Below, one piece after another: positions 1 through 9,878 of a DNA stretch of 54,744 bases. A program made the position numbers and the translations under genes. Positions within the stretch are counted from its first letter, which is position 1; every line of letters starts with the position of its first letter. The stretch is from an uncultured Pelagibacteraceae bacterium (lineage in GTDB: Bacteria > Pseudomonadota > Alphaproteobacteria > Pelagibacterales > Pelagibacteraceae), in the NCBI GenBank assembly GCA_902604035.1, contig CACKXG010000003.1:1-54744 (forward strand), written 5' to 3'. The notes under the pieces are model-generated. The model had not been told where the DNA came from. It searched no databases and worked only from the letters and a program-made list of their open reading frames with translations.

Positions 1-1
1 T

Positions 2-1135
<1,134 letters not shown>

Positions 1136-1152
1136 TAATTTAGGGATTTAAA

Positions 1153-1518
1153 ATGAAAAAATTTGATGAACTTATGAGTGTAGGAAGTGAAATTGAAAAC
1201 ATTACTGCTGAAGATGCAAAGAAAAAATTAAATGATCCTAATGTTCAATTTATTGATGTAAGAGATAAAGATAGTTTTTCTAAAGGTACAATAGGAAATG
1301 CCATACACATGGACAGAGGATTGCTTGAATTTTATTTAGCAGAGGGAAGTCCTTTAGAAAATGATATTTTTAAAAATAATCCAGATAAAGAGTTTGTAGT
1401 TTTTTGTGGTTTAGGCGGTCAAGGCACTCTTGCCACAAAAACAATGAAGGACATGGGTGTCAAAAATGTTAAAAACATTACTGGCGGAATGTCTGAATGG
1501 AATAAAATAAAAGATTAA
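1153..1518 (+). CDS. Single-domain rhodanese (sulfurtransferase-like)
   Basis: 121 residues, a single rhodanese homology domain, without signal peptide, so cytoplasmic. The conserved IDVRD segment lies near residues 34-38 and the active-site loop CGLGGQG carries the presumed persulfide cysteine at position 85. The loop lacks the Arg common in thiosulfate sulfurtransferases (CxxGxR), so the sulfur donor may differ. It follows the dehydrogenase by 17 bases and is probably cotranscribed. Its stop codon interlocks with the stop of the convergent glycosidase gene in the four bases TTAA at 1515-1518. Confidence 0.88.
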   Translation: MKKFDELMSVGSEIENITAEDAKKKLNDPNVQFIDVRDKDSFSKGTIGNAIHMDRGLLEFYLAEGSPLENDIFKNNPDKEFVVFCGLGGQGTLATKTMKDMGVKNVKNITGGMSEWNKIKD

Positions 1519-2777
1519 TCTTTATTAAATTTTAAATCCAAATACAGAGCTGCTGACCACGAAAAATTATTTGCACCCATTGGTTTGCCATTTTTGCAAC
1601 TGTAATATTCGTGAAATCCTTTTTTTTCTACCAATCTAATAGTGCTTTTTTTAATTTTTTTTGAATATTTTTCGTCCTTATTAATGAGACCCTTGAAAAT
1701 AAACCAATTACAATTAACCCATACAGGTCCTCTCCAATAACGTTTTTCCTCAAAGCTTTTGTGACTAGGTTTTATTGAAGAAAAGAAATATTTTTCTTTT
1801 ACGTTATGTTTTTTTAAGTTTTTGATTAAAACATCATTTATCTTATGATTATTAATATCAGCAAAAAGCACTAAGTAGTTTGTTATAGATGGGACTAATA
1901 TTTTTTTTTTATTTCTTAAATCAAATGAAAAAAAAGTGCCCTTTTTTTTGTCAAAAAATCTTAAAATATTTCTCTCAGTTAGTTTTACATAATTAATTAT
2001 TTTTGAGCTATCTAGATTAAATTTTTTTAAAAGTATGATTAAATCTTTATTGGCTTTAAGAAATATAGAATTAAATCCAATATCAACCACATTGAACAAT
2101 GCAGTATTGAATATTTTTTTTGGATTATACTTCTTTTTTCTTAGATCGTTTTTAATCGTTACATACCTATCATAGTCAATATTTAAAGGTCTATGTTCTG
2201 GATTAACAACTTTATTATCAGCTCTTTTGTATTGTATATTTTTTTCAATTTCAACTTTACTCATTGGTCCATCCCAAAGTGAAGAATTGTCATAACCGCT
2301 TTCCCACGGATGAAGTATTGATACTAAACCAGTATTTTTTGGATCTCTATTTTTAAAAAACCATTCATGAGATTTTTTAATTTTAATTATAAATTTTTTA
2401 ATTTCTTTTTTTTGTTTTTGAGAAATTTTGTTTTTATCTATTATTTGTTTTAAAATACTTGCAAGTACTGGTGGCTGAGTTATCCCAGATGAGCGAACTT
2501 TATTTCCACAATTCCAAGCCGTATGATTAGGATAATAATTTGTTTTTGTATTATGAAATAATATATGTGGAACCATTCCATCTTTCCATTGCCCATCTAA
2601 AAGTGTCTTAATTTCTTTTAATGCAAAATTTAAATTGAAATAAGAATATCCTAATGCAATAAATGCTGAATCCCAGTTCCATTGAGCAGGATATAATTTA
2701 TTATTTGTTGGTAAAGTGTACCCTCTTTTTCTATTTCCAATTAAAATTTTTTGAGCATTTTTAATAAACTTATTCAT
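1515..2777 (-). CDS. Cytoplasmic GH63-like glycoside hydrolase (mannosylglycerate/glucosylglycerate hydrolase type)
   Basis: 420 residues with the (alpha/alpha)6 barrel signatures of the MGH-like GH63 family: WNWDS at 33-37, ITQPP near 99-103, HPWESGYDNS with a presumed acid Asp163, RGPVWVNCNW near 349-358, and FHEYY with a presumed base Glu390 followed by a FSWSAA motif. There is no signal peptide, so it should cleave an imported glycoside in the cytoplasm. It is the last gene of the minus-strand ABC operon, directly after the MalG-like permease (they meet at base 2777). The context suggests a small heteroside such as a glucosyl- or mannosyl-glycerol/glycerate osmolyte; that substrate is inference. 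The middle region is very Lys-rich. Confidence 0.8.
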   Translation of the reverse strand: MNKFIKNAQKILIGNRKRGYTLPTNNKLYPAQWNWDSAFIALGYSYFNLNFALKEIKTLLDGQWKDGMVPHILFHNTKTNYYPNHTAWNCGNKVRSSGITQPPVLASILKQIIDKNKISQKQKKEIKKFIIKIKKSHEWFFKNRDPKNTGLVSILHPWESGYDNSSLWDGPMSKVEIEKNIQYKRADNKVVNPEHRPLNIDYDRYVTIKNDLRKKKYNPKKIFNTALFNVVDIGFNSIFLKANKDLIILLKKFNLDSSKIINYVKLTERNILRFFDKKKGTFFSFDLRNKKKILVPSITNYLVLFADINNHKINDVLIKNLKKHNVKEKYFFSSIKPSHKSFEEKRYWRGPVWVNCNWFIFKGLINKDEKYSKKIKKSTIRLVEKKGFHEYYSCKNGKPMGANNFSWSAALYLDLKFNKD

Positions 2778-3970
2778 TACCCTTTGACGCTTCCTGCTGT
2801 TAAACCGCTAACTAGATATTTTTCAAAATAAACAAATATAAATAATACCGGTAATGTAACAACAACAGAACCTGCCATTAAATATTGTCTTGGTGTTTCT
2901 GCGTCTCCACTTAAATATTGGATGGCTCTTGATAATGTAAATGAATTAGGATTATCTAAAAACATCAAAGAGAATAAAAATTCATTCCAAGCAATCATAA
3001 AAACATACAAAGCAACAGATGATATAGCTGGAATACTTAAAGGAATTATAATTTTTGTAATTATTCCAAACCAACTTAATTTATCCAATATTGCAGCTTC
3101 TTCTAATTCTTTTGGTATACTTTTGAAGTATCCTTGCAACATATAAATAGCTACTGGGAGTGTTGTTGCCGTATACACAATTAATAAACCTTCTATTGAA
3201 TTACGTAAACCTAATTGACTAAATATTGTATACAATGGAATAACAAGAACGATTGCAGGGAACATATATATTATAAGTATAGATGTAGATAAAAATGTTT
3301 TTCCAAAGAAGTTTAATCTTGCAACTGCATAAGCAGCAGGTATTGCAAAAAGAAGAGTGATAATAACAGTTCCAACAGAAACAATAGTACTAGTTACAAT
3401 ATATTTTCCAAATTTATAAGATTTAAAAATTACAAAATAAGATTTAAACAAATCTTTTATATCTTGACCAAAATTTATACTAAAATCTAAAGGATTTACT
3501 AACAAAGCAATTTGTGTTTTAAAACTTGTAACTAGCATCATGTAAAATGGAAAAAGTATTACAAAAGAGAAAAATAAAATTCCAAATAAAGTTAAGAAGT
3601 CAAATAAAATTACTTGTGTAGAGTGCTCTTCTTTTAAACCTATAAAAGTATATTTGCTAATTTTATTGGTAAAAAAATATAATATTAAAAATACACCCAC
3701 ATTATACCAAATTGGTAATTTTTGTATTAAGTAACCATCACAAAAAACAAATATGGAAGAAAAAATGATTGATTTATAAATTGATTTAATTCTATCACCT
3801 ATTCCTAAGTGAGCTAATGATATTAAAAAACCAAATATAAAAATTATTTCTATATTAAAACTATTAATACTTAAACCTTGCAATGTTGCTAATATCTTCC
3901 AAATCAAAATTAAAAAAATTAAGAAAAAAGTAGATATCAATGAAAATAATATTGTATTTTTAGTTCTCAT
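2777..3970 (-). CDS. Sugar ABC transporter permease, MalG-like with extra N-terminal membrane domain
   Basis: 397 residues, against roughly 280 for typical MalG proteins. The C-terminal part is a normal MalG-type permease: the first canonical helix begins about residue 123, the EAA loop (ELEEAAILDKLSWFG...IPLSIP) lies at about 288-315, and the protein ends in the family-typical SGLTAGSVKG. Residues 1-122 are an added segment with about four hydrophobic helices. It overlaps the MalF-like gene by 11 bases and should form a heterodimer with it in the inner membrane, powered by the ATPase at 6741-7796. Confidence 0.9.
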   Translation of the reverse strand: MRTKNTILFSLISTFFLIFLILIWKILATLQGLSINSFNIEIIFIFGFLISLAHLGIGDRIKSIYKSIIFSSIFVFCDGYLIQKLPIWYNVGVFLILYFFTNKISKYTFIGLKEEHSTQVILFDFLTLFGILFFSFVILFPFYMMLVTSFKTQIALLVNPLDFSINFGQDIKDLFKSYFVIFKSYKFGKYIVTSTIVSVGTVIITLLFAIPAAYAVARLNFFGKTFLSTSILIIYMFPAIVLVIPLYTIFSQLGLRNSIEGLLIVYTATTLPVAIYMLQGYFKSIPKELEEAAILDKLSWFGIITKIIIPLSIPAISSVALYVFMIAWNEFLFSLMFLDNPNSFTLSRAIQYLSGDAETPRQYLMAGSVVVTLPVLFIFVYFEKYLVSGLTAGSVKG

Positions 3971-5219
3971 CTACTTTCTTTCCTAAAAGTTTAAAATAAA
4001 AAAACATAAACATTAAAAGCAAAACAACGATTACTATTGAGACAGCTGAGCCCATTCCAATGTCTGATATTGCAAAACCTTGTTGATAAACATTTATCGG
4101 TAAAGTTCTAGTTCCTGATGCGCCTCCAGTTAATAAAAAGACGTCCTCAAATTTATTAAAATTCCATATAAACCTAATCATAAATAAAATCGAAATCACT
4201 GCAGTAATTTGAGGAAGTGTAATATTAAAAAATTTTTGAAAAGGACTAGCTCCGTCAACATCAGCAGCTTCATACAATTCTTTTGGAATAGCTTGAAGTC
4301 TCGCAAGAATAAATAGAAAAGCTAAGGGGAAATACCTCCAAATTTCAAACATTATAACTGTTGTAAGAGCTAACCTTAATTTAAAATCAAAGCCCAAAAT
4401 ACTAATTTCAATATATTTTTGTCCAAGGAGATTTATTGGAGTTTCAATAATTTGATAATTTAATAGTAAACTATTTAACGTACCGCTATTCGGATCTAGT
4501 AAAAGTTCCCAAGTATAAGCTAAAGCTACAACTGGAGCAACATAAGGGAAAAGTAGAACACTTCTCATAAATGTTCTTCCATAAAATTTTTGATTCACCA
4601 TTTGAGCAGTTAAAATACCAAATATTATTGAGCCAACAGTTCCAAAAAATGTGTAATAAAAAGTTGTAAGCAATAAGTCTACAAATTCATTTTCGAATAA
4701 AACCTTTTTAAAGTTTTTGAGAGTAAAGTTAGTATTAAGTAATATATTATCAGATTTTCCCTCTAATTTTGGTTTAATTGATTTAAGATTTTTTTTGTCT
4801 ATTTTTGACCCATCATTTGTTGCAAATATTACTTGAAAATTTTCCCTATATTTAGCTGGCCAATTTCCAAATTCACATTTTAGTTTTTGCTTTTTATAAG
4901 AGCATCTTGGATCTAAATTTTCTATTTCAAAAGTTTTTGGAAAATTATCTTGAAATGAAACATCTCTTATCTCTTGAATTAATGAACTGTTTCTTAACTT
5001 ATATAATATTTTTATTTTAGTGGGCTCATCAGAAATAGATTTTACAATTTTTTTTGCTCTTGGTTCTGGAATTCTAATATCCTTTAATTCAACCTCTTTA
5101 AAACTAATCCAAATATTAGCAAAAATTGGAAATAAAATTATTGAAAAAACTAAAAGTACTGCAGGTAGAGTTAATATATATGCAGTTTTTTTTTCTGTAT
5201 TGGCTAAAGTGTCATTCAT
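3960..5219 (-). CDS. Sugar ABC transporter permease, MalF-like with large periplasmic loop
   Basis: 419 residues. After the first membrane helix (about 13-36), a long hydrophilic region of about 135 residues precedes the remaining helices, comparable to the MalF P2 loop. It contains two cysteines (106 and 115) that could form a disulfide in the periplasm. The EAA loop (KELYEAADVDGASPFQ) begins near residue 313. The start codon at 5219 lies one base after the T-run of a strong hairpin (5221-5254), leaving no Shine-Dalgarno site. No other ATG lies before the first helix, so this start is preferred. Confidence 0.9.
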   Translation of the reverse strand: MNDTLANTEKKTAYILTLPAVLLVFSIILFPIFANIWISFKEVELKDIRIPEPRAKKIVKSISDEPTKIKILYKLRNSSLIQEIRDVSFQDNFPKTFEIENLDPRCSYKKQKLKCEFGNWPAKYRENFQVIFATNDGSKIDKKNLKSIKPKLEGKSDNILLNTNFTLKNFKKVLFENEFVDLLLTTFYYTFFGTVGSIIFGILTAQMVNQKFYGRTFMRSVLLFPYVAPVVALAYTWELLLDPNSGTLNSLLLNYQIIETPINLLGQKYIEISILGFDFKLRLALTTVIMFEIWRYFPLAFLFILARLQAIPKELYEAADVDGASPFQKFFNITLPQITAVISILFMIRFIWNFNKFEDVFLLTGGASGTRTLPINVYQQGFAISDIGMGSAVSIVIVVLLLMFMFFYFKLLGKKVDEN

Positions 5220-5220
5220 A

Positions 5221-5254
5221 AAAAAAGCGGATAATTTATATTATCCGCTTTTTT
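5221..5254 (-). terminator. Strong hairpin with U-tract between binding-protein and permease genes
   Basis: A perfect 15-base inverted repeat (arms 5221-5235 and 5240-5254, loop of 4) with core GCGGATAAT. On the minus strand it ends in TTTTTT, the form of an intrinsic terminator. It lies downstream of the solute-binding protein stop and immediately before the permease start. It probably terminates most transcripts or protects their 3' ends, so the binding protein is made in excess over the membrane subunits. Confidence 0.85.
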
Positions 5255-5266
5255 AAAAAATTAAAA

Positions 5267-6598
5267 TTAATTGAATTTAGCTAATGATTTATTAATCATA
5301 TCAACAGCTTCATCGACATCAATTTGATCATCAATATAAAGTCTAGTAATTCTATTTATAAATTGAGAATTGATGACTTTTGACGCTCTTGATAGTTCGC
5401 CTTCTTTAACACCCCATCTATTTGCAGTATCTAAACCTGCTACAATGTTATTAATAACATCTGGGTCATAAAGATCTGACAAAGGTGCTTTTCTATCAAC
5501 TCCAACAGGTAGTTTACTCCAAGCTTTTGTGAAAGCCTCAGGGTCACTTGAATTTCCTCTTCTTACTGGAAATTTACCTTCTGGAGCTATCGACAACGTA
5601 CTTGTGTAACCTTCATCCATTGAGTACATGATAAATTGTTTAGCTTCATCTGTATCAGCATCAGCTGTTATACCAAAATATCTAACATCTGCCCATGCAG
5701 CACCTTTCTTATTACTAGGTCCACTAAAATTTGTAATGAAACCAGTTTTAGAAGCTAGCTCAGGTGATGTTGGATCACTGTTAATTGTTGGTGGAGCCGA
5801 GTCTCTTAAACCTGCAAGCTCATCCATAATGAATGGAGACCAAATAATCATTGGAGTTTTACCTGCAAAGTAAAGTGCTCTAGATTGTTTCCAGTACAAT
5901 TCTCCTGGAGGACTTGCTTTTGCAATTACTTTATAAAACTCTAATGCCTCTTTTAGTTTTTTACCTTGTTTTTTAATACCACCCTTTTTAACAATATTAA
6001 CCCCATTTGCTAAAAGAACGTGCTCTAAAACCTGACTCATGAAATTTTCATCAGTTTTAGTTGCAGCAACAAAACCAAACATTCCGTTTTGTTTTGATAG
6101 CTTCTCAACAGCAGCTACGATGTTTGCATAGCTTGTTGGTGGTGCTAAATCTGCATTTTCAAAAAGATCTTTTCTGTAAACAACCATTTGTGTCCATCCA
6201 TCAACGGGAACAGCTGCAATCTTTGAACCTTTTTTTGCCATATTAAGTGCACCTGGCGCAAATGTATCTTTACCTAATTCTTTAACAACAGCGTTATTAG
6301 CATCTACATCTAATATTCCTGCTTCAGCCCATGGCAATACATATTGTAAAGTATGATAGATCACATCTGGTAAGTCACCTGCTGCCGCTGCAGCTGTAGC
6401 TCTAGTTCCCAAATCTTTTTCTTCTACTGGGATCACATCTACTTTAATACCTGTTTTAGCTTCAAAAGCTTTAGCCATTTCCTCTTGCTTGGCCATTCGG
6501 GCAGGCTGAACTTCTGTAGTCCAAAACTTTATGTCTGCGTAAACAACATTCGAAATAAAAAACGAAATTACGCAAAACATTTTTATTATATTTTTCAT
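5267..6598 (-). CDS. Extracellular solute-binding protein, carbohydrate ABC transporter (family 1)
   Basis: 443 residues beginning with a clear Sec signal peptide (positive MKNIIK, hydrophobic core, VVYA cleavage region near residue 21), so periplasmic. The mature part starts DIKFWTTEV and shows family-1 binding-protein features, including TRATAAAAAGDLPDV and a domain-crossing TPMIIWSPF segment. It captures a sugar or sugar-like ligand for the MalF/MalG-like pair encoded downstream. Translation is supported by a perfect AGGAGG upstream of the ATG. The large adjacent hairpin fits high expression relative to the permeases. Ligand unknown; the neighbouring glycosidase suggests a glycoside. Confidence 0.93.
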   Translation of the reverse strand: MKNIIKMFCVISFFISNVVYADIKFWTTEVQPARMAKQEEMAKAFEAKTGIKVDVIPVEEKDLGTRATAAAAAGDLPDVIYHTLQYVLPWAEAGILDVDANNAVVKELGKDTFAPGALNMAKKGSKIAAVPVDGWTQMVVYRKDLFENADLAPPTSYANIVAAVEKLSKQNGMFGFVAATKTDENFMSQVLEHVLLANGVNIVKKGGIKKQGKKLKEALEFYKVIAKASPPGELYWKQSRALYFAGKTPMIIWSPFIMDELAGLRDSAPPTINSDPTSPELASKTGFITNFSGPSNKKGAAWADVRYFGITADADTDEAKQFIMYSMDEGYTSTLSIAPEGKFPVRRGNSSDPEAFTKAWSKLPVGVDRKAPLSDLYDPDVINNIVAGLDTANRWGVKEGELSRASKVINSQFINRITRLYIDDQIDVDEAVDMINKSLAKFN

Positions 6599-6600
6599 TT

Positions 6601-6608
6601 CTCCTCCT
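6601..6608 (-). promoter_or_regulatory. Strong Shine-Dalgarno site of the binding-protein gene
   Basis: On the minus strand the sequence AGGAGGAG stands two bases before the ATG at 6598, a perfect match to the anti-Shine-Dalgarno core. Many starts in this window lack any such match, so this marks a highly translated gene and fixes its start. Confidence 0.75.
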
Positions 6609-6658
6609 ATTTATAAATAAACTATATTAAAATGATTCTATTTAGCAAAGATACGAGG

Positions 6659-6679
6659 GTCACATATCTGCTATGTGAC
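6659..6679. repeat. Inverted repeat between ABC ATPase and binding-protein genes
   Basis: GTCACAT and ATGTGAC form a perfect 7-base stem around a 7-base loop in the 142-base gap between the ATPase stop and the binding-protein start. No T-run follows. It could be an operator, an RNA processing or stabilising hairpin, or part of an internal promoter region. Confidence 0.45.
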
Positions 6680-6740
6680 TGATTCATGCAGATTATTCAA
6701 AATACGGGAAAATATTGAATTTTGTCAATTATAGGTTGTG

Positions 6741-7796
6741 TTATGATTTTAATCTTTTTCCATTTTCATCAAAAATAAAAATGTCATTTAGATCAAAACC
6801 TATGGAACTTCCTATTTCAACATTGCTTGGAATTTTTGCACTTAATTGATGTTCATCTTTTTTCATATATACAATTTTTTCATTACCGAGGTTTTCAATT
6901 AATTCTATTTCAGGATTAAAAGTAAATTTTGTATTTTGATTTGCTTTTAAATGTTCAGGCCTTATACCCACAAAATGTTTAGATTTGTTTAATTTTAAAT
7001 TATTAAATTGAATGTCGTTACCTAACAAATTAATTGTATTTTCTGAAACAATCTTTTCCTCGTTTACTTCTAAAATATTCATTTTGGGTGTACCTATAAA
7101 TTGTGCAACAAAAATATTTGCTGGATCATTATAAATTTCCTCAGGAGTACCAACTTGTTCAATATTTCCCTGATTTAAAATAACTATTCGGTCTGCTAAA
7201 GTCATAGCTTCAACTTGGTCATGAGTCACATAAATCATATTAGTTTTGATCTGGTTGTGTAATTTAGATATTTCAACCCTCATTTCAGCTCTTAATGCTG
7301 CATCTAAGTTCGACAAAGGTTCGTCAAATAAAAATATCTTTGGATTTCTTGTAATAGCTCTTCCTATCGCCACTCTTTGTCTTTGACCTCCAGATAATTG
7401 TTTTGGTTTTCGCTCTAATAGCTCTTCAATTTTTAAAATTTTTGCAGCTTGCATTACTTTTGTGTTGATTTCTTCCTTTGGCCTTTTTTCAATTTTTAGA
7501 CCAAAAGACATGTTTTCATAAACATTCATATGAGGATAAAGAGCGTAAGATTGAAAAACCATTGCAGTTTGACGTTTCGAAGGATGAAGTTCATTAATTT
7601 TTTGATCATTAATAAAGATTTCACCTTCATCTATTTTTTCTAATCCAGCAATCATTCTTAGAAGAGTTGATTTTCCACATCCAGATGGTCCAACTAACAC
7701 AAGAAACTCATCTTCTTTACCTAAAAGATTAAAATCTGTGATTATTTTGTTAGATCCAAATGATTTGTGTACTCCAGTGAATTTTATATTAGCCAT
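6741..7796 (-). CDS. Sugar ABC transporter ATP-binding protein (MalK/UgpC type)
   Basis: 351 residues. Walker A GPSGCGKST, the signature LSGGQRQR, Walker B IFLFDEPLSNLDA and the switch His in YVTHDQVEAMTLAD are all intact. The C-terminal third has the OB-fold/TOBE extension of MalK-type subunits, with the GIRPEHL motif. It hydrolyses ATP on the cytoplasmic face to drive the permeases encoded next to it. The second ABC system in the window (12057-15240) has no ATPase gene, so this subunit may also serve it; that is inference. Confidence 0.95.
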   Translation of the reverse strand: MANIKFTGVHKSFGSNKIITDFNLLGKEDEFLVLVGPSGCGKSTLLRMIAGLEKIDEGEIFINDQKINELHPSKRQTAMVFQSYALYPHMNVYENMSFGLKIEKRPKEEINTKVMQAAKILKIEELLERKPKQLSGGQRQRVAIGRAITRNPKIFLFDEPLSNLDAALRAEMRVEISKLHNQIKTNMIYVTHDQVEAMTLADRIVILNQGNIEQVGTPEEIYNDPANIFVAQFIGTPKMNILEVNEEKIVSENTINLLGNDIQFNNLKLNKSKHFVGIRPEHLKANQNTKFTFNPEIELIENLGNEKIVYMKKDEHQLSAKIPSNVEIGSSIGFDLNDIFIFDENGKRLKS

Positions 7797-7797
7797 T

Positions 7798-8883
7798 TTA
7801 TTTGTTTATACTTTCTAAAACATCAACTCCAATTTGTTTTAATATGTGGATTATATCAATTGGAACCCAGTTTTCACGAATTTTTCCTTCATCATGGTGA
7901 TAAAAATCCATAACTCTCATTGTTACTTTTTGGTTTTCAGATTTATATCCTAACCAATCCTCAGTTCCATATATTGCCTGAATACTATTCCATCCTGCTG
8001 TTAAAGAAAATTTTCCATCCCCTAACTCACAATAATGGCCAAGTTTCCAATAATTTCTTTCCTTAAAAGTTTTTCTAAAAGGTAATTGGTGATTATCTAT
8101 AAATCCCTCTAAAGATCTGGCAGTTCCAATACCACTTGGTCCATACCAAACCATTTTTTCATGCCAAAAATCTTTTTGTGGATGGTTTATTAATCTTTCC
8201 TTAAGATCTTTATCAGAAGAAACCTCTAATTCAGGTTTTATATTTAAACTTCTCTGCATGATAAGTGATTGCTCTAAACTAGCTTTAGAAATTTCCATAT
8301 CTTTTTCAAAAAAATTTACGCCATCTGTGTTAATTGGATTTAACCAATTTCCTTCAGATCCTCTTGAAAGATTAATTGGATTTGCTCCAGTTTGTATTAA
8401 TAGATCTATTAAATCGATTAAAATATAACTCTCAATAATTTTAGCATCTTTAAGCTGATGAATTTCACAACACTTTAAATTTACCATTTTGTTATTAGGT
8501 TGAATGCCCAACCAAGTATTTTTAAACACACCTGATAATGAAGAAATTGAACCTACTTGAATTTTATCTCTAAAAGCGCCACTAATTACTATTTGCTCTC
8601 TTCTTTCAAGATCAGGAAATGAATTAAAAAGAGGTTTCCAAAATTTTTCTTTAAAATCATCAACTCCTACAAATTCATTTAATGGGTAAAAACAATTAAC
8701 ATTAATATTGTGAGAGAACGCATTTTTAAGATTTTGATCTAGTTTAGAGATGCCATCATTTACTATTGAATTTAAATATTTTCTGACAACTTGTTTGTAG
8801 TTATAATTTTCCTCGGGTGATATGAGTATTTTTTCTACTTTCTCTTGACCCTTAAGACCTGTATCAAATTGTTCTATTTGCAT
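7798..8883 (-). CDS. Tandem NTF2-like (SnoaL/ester-cyclase family) protein
   Basis: About 361 residues with two NTF2-like folds: an N-terminal half (PLNEFVGVDDFKEKFWKPLF, then a segment ending KDAKIIESYILIDLIDLL) and a C-terminal half ending EGKIRENWVPIDIIHILKQIGVD, a phrase typical of SnoaL-like proteins. The frame also opens at a GTG at 8913. I prefer the ATG at 8883 (MQIEQFD) because the GTG would leave only 20 bases to the divergent cupin gene, too little for two promoters. It is the first gene of the minus-strand ABC operon, one base from the ATPase. A related protein is encoded at 9878-10840 on the other strand. Function unknown; the fold often binds or isomerises small cyclic substrates. 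Confidence 0.8.
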   Translation of the reverse strand: MQIEQFDTGLKGQEKVEKILISPEENYNYKQVVRKYLNSIVNDGISKLDQNLKNAFSHNINVNCFYPLNEFVGVDDFKEKFWKPLFNSFPDLERREQIVISGAFRDKIQVGSISSLSGVFKNTWLGIQPNNKMVNLKCCEIHQLKDAKIIESYILIDLIDLLIQTGANPINLSRGSEGNWLNPINTDGVNFFEKDMEISKASLEQSLIMQRSLNIKPELEVSSDKDLKERLINHPQKDFWHEKMVWYGPSGIGTARSLEGFIDNHQLPFRKTFKERNYWKLGHYCELGDGKFSLTAGWNSIQAIYGTEDWLGYKSENQKVTMRVMDFYHHDEGKIRENWVPIDIIHILKQIGVDVLESINK

Positions 8884-8933
8884 ATATTTTTTGTTAGATA
8901 ATTTTACTATCACAAAATATAGTTTAAAAAAAT
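8884..8933. promoter_or_regulatory. Divergent promoter region between the two ABC operons
   Basis: This 50-base gap must start both operons. TATAGT at 8918-8923 fits a plus-strand -10 element, giving a nearly leaderless cupin mRNA. On the minus strand TATATT (8916-8921 in plus coordinates) could serve as the opposite -10. The two putative elements overlap, so the operons may be reciprocally or jointly controlled. No -35 consensus is evident. Confidence 0.4.
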
Positions 8934-9878
8934 ATGAATAATCGATTAGCTAAATTCAAAGATCTTGTTCCAAGTACTTTGCCATTTGTTGAGGGCAAAA
9001 TGGATGGTCACAAAGAAAGAAAAAATTTTTCTATTGTAGGCCCTGGTGTCGCAGAGGATAGTAAACAATTTGTTAAAATAGCAATGCCTCATAGTTTTAA
9101 TCTAGGTGCTGTATCTGCTATGCCTAAAAATGGTTCTGGTTTACATAGCCATACAACTGCAGAAGTTTTTATTATTTATTCAGGTAAATGGAAATTTTAT
9201 TGGGGAGCTGAAGGTAAAGATGAAACAATATTAAGTACTGGTGATATTATATCTATGCCCACAAATATGTTTAGAGCTTTTGAAAATGCGGGCGATGAAG
9301 AAGGTTTAATTTTTGTAGTTTTAGGTGGAGACGACCCTGGAATAATAACTTGGGTACCAAGTGTTTTAGAAAAAGCAAAAAAAACAGGCATGGCACTTTT
9401 AAATGATAATTCATTAATTGATTTATCTTTAAATGAAATTCCAAAAGGAAAAACTATTCTTGAACCAATTTCTGAAGAAGAAATAAAAAAATTTGATAAT
9501 TATAAACTAGATCAGCTAGAAAAATTCATATGTAAAAATAATGAAAATTCTAAACAAGTTAATAAAATAAACGATAATTTTGATTTAATTCAAATTCTTG
9601 GAAATAAATTTGAAAATAAAAAATACGCTCCATTAATAAATCAAGATACTGGATTTAACCTTTCAATTTTAAAATGTAACAAGGGACAAATAACTAATTT
9701 AAAATTTGAAAAACCTACAATATTATTTTCAAGAACTGGTAAGTGGGAAATTATGATTGATGATTTTCAATGTATTTTAAATCCCAAAGATACAATTTCT
9801 ATTCCAATTAATTCTAATTTAAATATAAAGATAAATGAAAAAGAGGATTGTTACTTAAATTGTGTAACTCAAATCTAA
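8934..9878 (+). CDS. Bicupin protein, second cupin degenerate
   Basis: 314 residues. The N-terminal cupin has metal-ligand-like residues in GLHSHTTAEVFIIYSGKWKFYWG (His71, His73, Glu77) and the second motif GDIISMPTNMFRAFEN. A C-terminal cupin-like repeat (about 225-314; GKWEIMIDDFQCILNPKDTISIPIN) lacks the histidines and is probably structural or ligand-binding. No signal peptide, so cytoplasmic. First gene of the plus-strand operon; its TAA shares one base with the ATG of the next gene. Reaction unknown: an isomerase, dioxygenase or sensor role would fit the fold. Confidence 0.82.
   Translation: MNNRLAKFKDLVPSTLPFVEGKMDGHKERKNFSIVGPGVAEDSKQFVKIAMPHSFNLGAVSAMPKNGSGLHSHTTAEVFIIYSGKWKFYWGAEGKDETILSTGDIISMPTNMFRAFENAGDEEGLIFVVLGGDDPGIITWVPSVLEKAKKTGMALLNDNSLIDLSLNEIPKGKTILEPISEEEIKKFDNYKLDQLEKFICKNNENSKQVNKINDNFDLIQILGNKFENKKYAPLINQDTGFNLSILKCNKGQITNLKFEKPTILFSRTGKWEIMIDDFQCILNPKDTISIPINSNLNIKINEKEDCYLNCVTQI

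Noticed and set aside
2922-3146. Open frames antisense to the permease, binding-protein and other genes (also 5020-5256, 5628-5873, 12752-12946, 28075-28413, 33728-34039 and similar)
   Set aside because: They lie wholly or almost wholly opposite well-conserved genes, show no family features or ribosome sites, and are expected by chance.
9848-9877. Earlier ATG at 9848 for the NTF2-like gene
   Set aside because: It lies inside the cupin gene and adds ten non-conserved residues; the ATG at 9878 overlaps the stop as TAATG and is typical coupling.
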